Made by a program: the position numbers and the translations under genes. The notes under the pieces are model-generated. The model saw only the letters and a list, made by a program, of their open reading frames with translations, was not told the origin of the DNA and did not search any database. DNA of 64,000 nt from Gavia stellata (Eukaryota > Chordata > Aves > Gaviiformes > Gaviidae): NCBI RefSeq assembly GCF_030936135.1, contig NC_082595.1:23945930-24009929 (forward strand), written 5' to 3'. Positions 52,001 through 58,000 of the stretch are shown here, piece by piece. Numbering within the stretch: the first letter of the stretch is position 1; every line of letters starts with the position of its first letter.

Positions 52001-55000
52001 TTGCTGGCTCAACAGCTTATGCAGCTTTTTGCAAACCTGTTTCAGTTGGTCTTTGGTAATTCAGCTCAATTCAACCCATTCAAGCCAGTCCAGCTGCTGA
52101 GGGTGTGTTCATAGGAGCGGGTCTGCTAGCAGATTAGAAGAGTTATAGCTCACTAGCTGGTGAGCGGTGATGAAGGGCTGGGAATGAACGTAGTGCAGGA
52201 ACAGGGAGAAGATGTGTAAACACAGCTACAGTCAGTATTTGACAAAGAGAGCTCAGTGCGTTCAACTTTCTCTGCACAAAGTTTGCTATTCCTGGGACAT
52301 GTATGCAAGTGTAGGAGTTCTGTGTCTCAGGTCTTGAAACAGTTCGTAGCAGTGAGCGTGTACGCCAGTAGCAGTGAGCATGTACTCCAGTATCAGTGCA
52401 TCATATGCAGCCTGATTCAGTCCTAAGTCTGAGATGGTTCTGGCGGATCCCGGGGAGTGATACGTGCTATTGAAGTTCCTCAGCTGCTTTTCTTTTGAAA
52501 GAACAGGAGTAGCCAGATACGGACTCCACGTACATGGGTAAAAGGGATTCTCCAGATCCGCGTGTTTTGAGTGAGACAGGTCAAAACATTTGCCTGTCCT
52601 GTTTTAGATGTCTTGTAGTTGGAGAAGAAATCCAGGGTGCTTTTCCTTAGAAATAATGCTAAGGTCCTAATCATTAAAGAATAACGGTATAAAGAAACTT
52701 TGTCGTTGCTGGACTGTGGTACAAAGAGTTCTGTACAATTTCCGTAGTGTGGAAGCATTAGAGGGCAGTCAGTATAGCTCTTGTTTGGCCTGAGCTAGCA
52801 AAATTATCCCAGTCCTGCATGCTGTCTGCAAAGATAATTGCTGGATCTGAAGGAAGCAGACAGTAGAAACAAAGAAGAGGAGGATGTTTCTAGAACGGAA
52901 CCTGTTGAGATAAAAACAGGTTAGCAAGCAGTTGGGTTTCAACGCGACCAGTCAATCTCTAGAGAAAAGAACAAGCAAGGACCTTAGCTGCATTCTTGCA
53001 GAAGAGGGGAAATGGAGTCAAGAAAGGAAAGGAGCGTTGCTGGAATGAGACGAGTATCCAAAGAGAAATGAGAAAACTTGCTACCGGATTTTAAGAAGGA
53101 GGGGTGTTTTCTGAAGTTTTTATGTGTTAGGTCCGTAACATATCAAGTTTAGTTTGTAAACAGAATATCAATGGCCATTTTGTTTTCTTGACTGAAATTA
53201 CGCATCAGACTTCTTGTTTTACTGGAAAGAAGACTTCAGACCTCCTGTGCATTTGAAGTCTTGGTAGCATTATTTTGTTAGATCGCTATCGTAGGTGAAA
53301 TGCGTAAAGGCTCACTTTAAAATCATATGATCGTTTTAAAAGAAGTGATGTTAAGTGCAACAGGGAAGTCATCCATCTGTCTGTTTTTGTAGGATTTGTG
53401 GAAGAATCAAATGCTTACTGTCTTACCCTTCCTGAGGATGGTAAATTGGTGTTTAAAGCTGCTGAGGCTGCTCCTTTGGGGACTGCACGTGAAGGGTAAG
53501 TTTATAAAACAGATACACTGTTGGGTTCACACAACATGTAACTGCTGGCTTTCCTGTGTTTGAAAACTATGATTGTGAGCCGGTATTGCTTCTTCCCTGT
53601 GTTCTGATATACAACGGCTTTTCTATTCCTTTCTGGCTGTGAACAGAACTAATTTGGCATGAACAGAAGTCAAATTGACTAGCTGTCCATTTGAGCCTTT
53701 TTTCTGAAATCATTGCAGACCCCCAAGTACGGTGATAAAGACTTCATTCAACAGGCTATACAAACCTTTGAACGGTTTGAGGGTTACTAAGCAGATACTG
53801 TGAACAGAAGCCCTGCTTTTGTCTGAAAATGGTGTAGCTAAAAATTACACCTGAGATTCCTGTAACGTTAGTGAGTTTATCTGGGGGCTTTGGATACTTT
53901 CTGGCAGTATTTTAGACACTTAATTTCTATTTTCTGTGTGTGCTCCATTAGCATCTCCTTGCTTATGGAAAGGGAAGCAGTTTTCTCACCAGATACTTTA
54001 AAAGCTGTAAGTGCTTAGCGAGAAAGACGGACTGTTAGCAATGAAACAACCCTTGATTTCAAGTGGTAACATAACCTGGTATAAACTTTTGTTCGGTTCC
54101 TTCTAAACCTCCAATAGAGCCGTTACACTCTTTCTACAGAAGACAAATGGTATCTCGTTCTTTAATATCGCTCTGTTGTTATGTTATTATCTAGTGTTAG
54201 ATAGCCGGGAAGAATGCTAAGGACTTGATTCATTGCATAAGAATGAGTCACAAATTGAATGCAGATATGTTGCTAAAGGAATTTCTGATTTTTCTTAATT
54301 TTTTCTGTTTTGAAACATGAAGATTTTACAGTGAGAAAGCAACTTGTAAAGCTCTTCAGGGTTTGTTTTGAAGCTTACTGACGAATGTCTCTCTCTCTGT
54401 TCATGAAGTGAAACACACCACCAGGAGTCCAAAATGTGCTCTGCATCAGAAGAAAAAGCCATACCAGTTGCAACAAACCCACAGCTTTCTGGATCCCCGG
54501 AGGCAGACAGTGAATGTGTGTACAGTATGTTGGGGAGATTACGTGAGTTAAGGGAGCTGAACTCCTGAAGTAAAATGTGTGGTTTGCCGTACCACTACAG
54601 GGGTGTCAGACTGAAGTAGTACTAGCATGTTGCTGCTAGCTTTCATTAAACTGTAGAGAGAATAGCCTCCTCAAAGAAAGTCCCTGTAGCAAATGCACAG
54701 GGCATGTTCCTGTTCGTGATAAAGATACTGAGAAATTGGAAAGAGAGATCAGTATCTATTTTAATGTTGTACACCAGCACTAATTTGTGTGCTATGGGAT
54801 CTGCTGCTTGAGTTACTATTTTAAAAGATGATGCATCCTCGGTATTCAGGCTGTGAAGAATAATGAGCTCTGTGTGCCTTTCCAGCCACCCTTTTCTCTC
54901 TCGTTCTTTTTTCTATGGACTTGACAGCTGATTTTCCCCTTCCCTTCCCTCTTTTTTTTTTTTTTTTTAATATTGTGGGGCTGCCTCCTTTACCAGACAG

Positions 55001-58000
55001 ATAGTTCTGGCTTCTAGTTTTTGGAGAAAGCCCGATATATGTGTCAGGATGGAGAACTGTATTGTTGGCTCCTGCTCCCTCTGTTACTTCCTGTTGTTTA
55101 AACCTGTGTCATTTATATAGCACTTACTTAGGTTAAAATTATACAAATCTCTTCCAGCTGTGATAAGTATCCTTGACAGTGAGGATGTGGTCAGTACTCA
55201 TTCCGAAAATCGCCTTGAGGGGAAGCGTGTGGATTTACCTAAAGAACGTAACCTAGAAGCAGCTGGAGTTGAAGAAAATGTTCCTTTTCCGCAGGAAGAA
55301 GCAACTGTTGCTAACGCTCTTCCTAAAACTGAGGAAATTAATGTAAGTAAACTATTTTCCCATTTTCTGCAAAATCAAAAACACTTTGCAAATTGAGGAC
55401 AGTCCTGTCTTACTGACAATTAGAAGGCACACGAAAAAGTCTCGGTTTCTTTAGCCAACAAGCTAAAACCTCATTACGTGATGGCAGATACGTTTGTCTC
55501 CTATGCATTTTCTGTACCTATAACACAGAATAGAACCTGTCAAGACTTGGGCCCTTGAGAGCTGTAGTAGTACAAGGAAAAATGCCTAACTTATTTTTTA
55601 AAAAAGCGTGCATTCATTTGGTTTACTAGAACTTAAACATTTCTTATTTGACTGAAAAAATAAATAATGTTAAAGGCAATAAGAAAAGTTGGGGAGTGCA
55701 GCTTGTCGATACTGGGGGCCATTTACCGAATGAGGAAACGATGTGGGAAGCGAACTCATTTTCAGAATGATTTACGTGCTTAGATCCTTTACTATTTGTT
55801 CCTTATTAACATAAACAGAATTCCCAGTAATGAGTTAATTTCAGTGTCAAGATATTTCCAGCTGCTTAAAACTAATTTTTTTTTTGTAAAAACACGTTTC
55901 CCTGACATCTGAACTTTGTAAAATATGAATTTTAAAAAGCTGTTCACATGGGCTGAAAATGAGAACTAGCGATTCTCCAGTGTCCCGGGTTTTTCCCTAT
56001 TTTTCTTACTTCTGCCAGGGCCGATGAGTTCTTTGGATTCATTGTGGATGTCCTCTAAGTACCATATAGAGTATACTGTCCATTTCCTGTAGGATTATAC
56101 TCACAGGAATTAATAATAGTTAGAGTGAAGTACAAACTGAAAGGTACCACAAACAGATTGGCCTTGAGGAACGGGAAAAGGTTTTCGGTGTCCCAGACTT
56201 CAGATGAAGTTAAATAGGCTGTCAGTTAGTTAGCTCATCTCAGCTTTGGGAGCAGAAATCTCAGAAATGGAGCATGTGATTGCGTACACTGAATACTCTG
56301 TTCTCTGTCCCTTAACCGCATAAACTTTTCTCTGTAGGAGAGAGTACATTGTATGTTTCTGACTTTACATTCAGTGGTGATGTGAAAGGAAACGCAGTCT
56401 TTCACTGTCCTCAGGTTTGTCTCACTCGGTTGGAAGTTAGTCTGTTTGGTAATTAATAATGCATTAACAGACGTTTTTTAACTCTAGGTCATTGAAGATA
56501 GTGCGGGTAAGGCAGAAACCTCAGAAGCAGCACCTGAAGCATCACCATCTAGTGAACTACATCCATCAGGCAATCTTCAATACAGCTATAATACTACAGA
56601 GCAACAGTTTCCATGGGATTTGCCTGCTAACCAAGATGGTGAATGTGATGCAGCTGAGGGAGATGGAGAGGAGAGTAATTTTACTTTAGTCTTGGAAGGA
56701 GAAGAAGGTGAAGCGGAGATGGGAGACCCTACACTATTAGATGCTTCTAAACCGGCTGGCACAACAACAGGGGAAAAACCTGTGTACAGTTTAGGAAATA
56801 CTGCAAACCAAGAACATGTTACAAATTCAGTGTCCACTGTAACTAGTGATCAGGAATCTCAAAATATTGCAGAGTCACTCCCATATGTGCCCGAACCCAT
56901 TAAGGTAGCTATTGCTGAGAACTTACTGGATGTAATCAAAGACACAAGAAGTAAAGAGTTTACATCTGGAGTTGTAGAACAATCTATTCATGAAACCACA
57001 GGTAAAAAGGAAACTAGATCCCAGAAGGCAAAAGCTCCCTTAACAACTGTGCCAGAAGGAGTGGAAGTTGAAACCAGCACACGTCAAGTAGAGCATGCCG
57101 TCACTCCTAGAAGACGCGCAAGGGGACAACTGACGAGAAGTCAAAGTATTCCATCGGCAGGCCATCAGCAACTACTGAAGACAGCCAAACCCGTTTTGTT
57201 AGGGCTGTCTCCTAGGAGAAGTACCAGGCAAACAAAAGAAGCATCTGAGACTTCTAGTCTTCAAACAGAAGAAAATGCTCAAGGGGATGAGCACATACCT
57301 GTGATCCCTGTTACTCCTAGGAGAGGTAGGAAGCCTAAACGGGCCAATTCAGAAAAAGGAGAAAGCAGCCATTCTGATGGGCAAACGTCGTCCGTCAGTA
57401 CGCAGTCCATAGCCGTTACTCCAAGAAGAGGATTAAGGAGAGCAAAGGAAGCCGCATCTGAGCTCTTGGAAGCGGCTAATGAGGAAACTTCTCTTGCTGG
57501 AGGTAGCATTATTGCTTCTGCTGCTTCCCAAATGACTAGAGGAGGAAAAAGTTCAGCAGGAGATCAGGGAACTGGCCAGAATGACACTGATCATGAGACA
57601 AAAATGGCAGTCAGTCCCAGCAGAAGTGCAAGAAAACGGGAAAACATTCCTTTACAGTTTACTGAAAATATTGTCAAGGATCAAGAGGTGCAGCCTAGTG
57701 ACCACCTCCTTTTTCCTGTGCCAACTAAGAGAGGCCGAAGAAGAAAGAGGAGTTCATTGGAAGCTTCAGAGAATTCTGACCTTGATCTGTCTAAACCATC
57801 GCTGCCTCAAACAGAATTTCAACTTCCTGTCACTCCTAGAAGAAGTGCTCGGAAGAGGGCACACAATCTCTTGGCAGGCACAGGATCTGTCTCTACTCAG
57901 GAAGACATACGTTCAGGAGGCAGAGCGGAAATCTGTGATACTCCTAGGAGAAGAACAAGACGAGTTCCACATGCTAAACCAGAAAAAACAGCTACTCATG

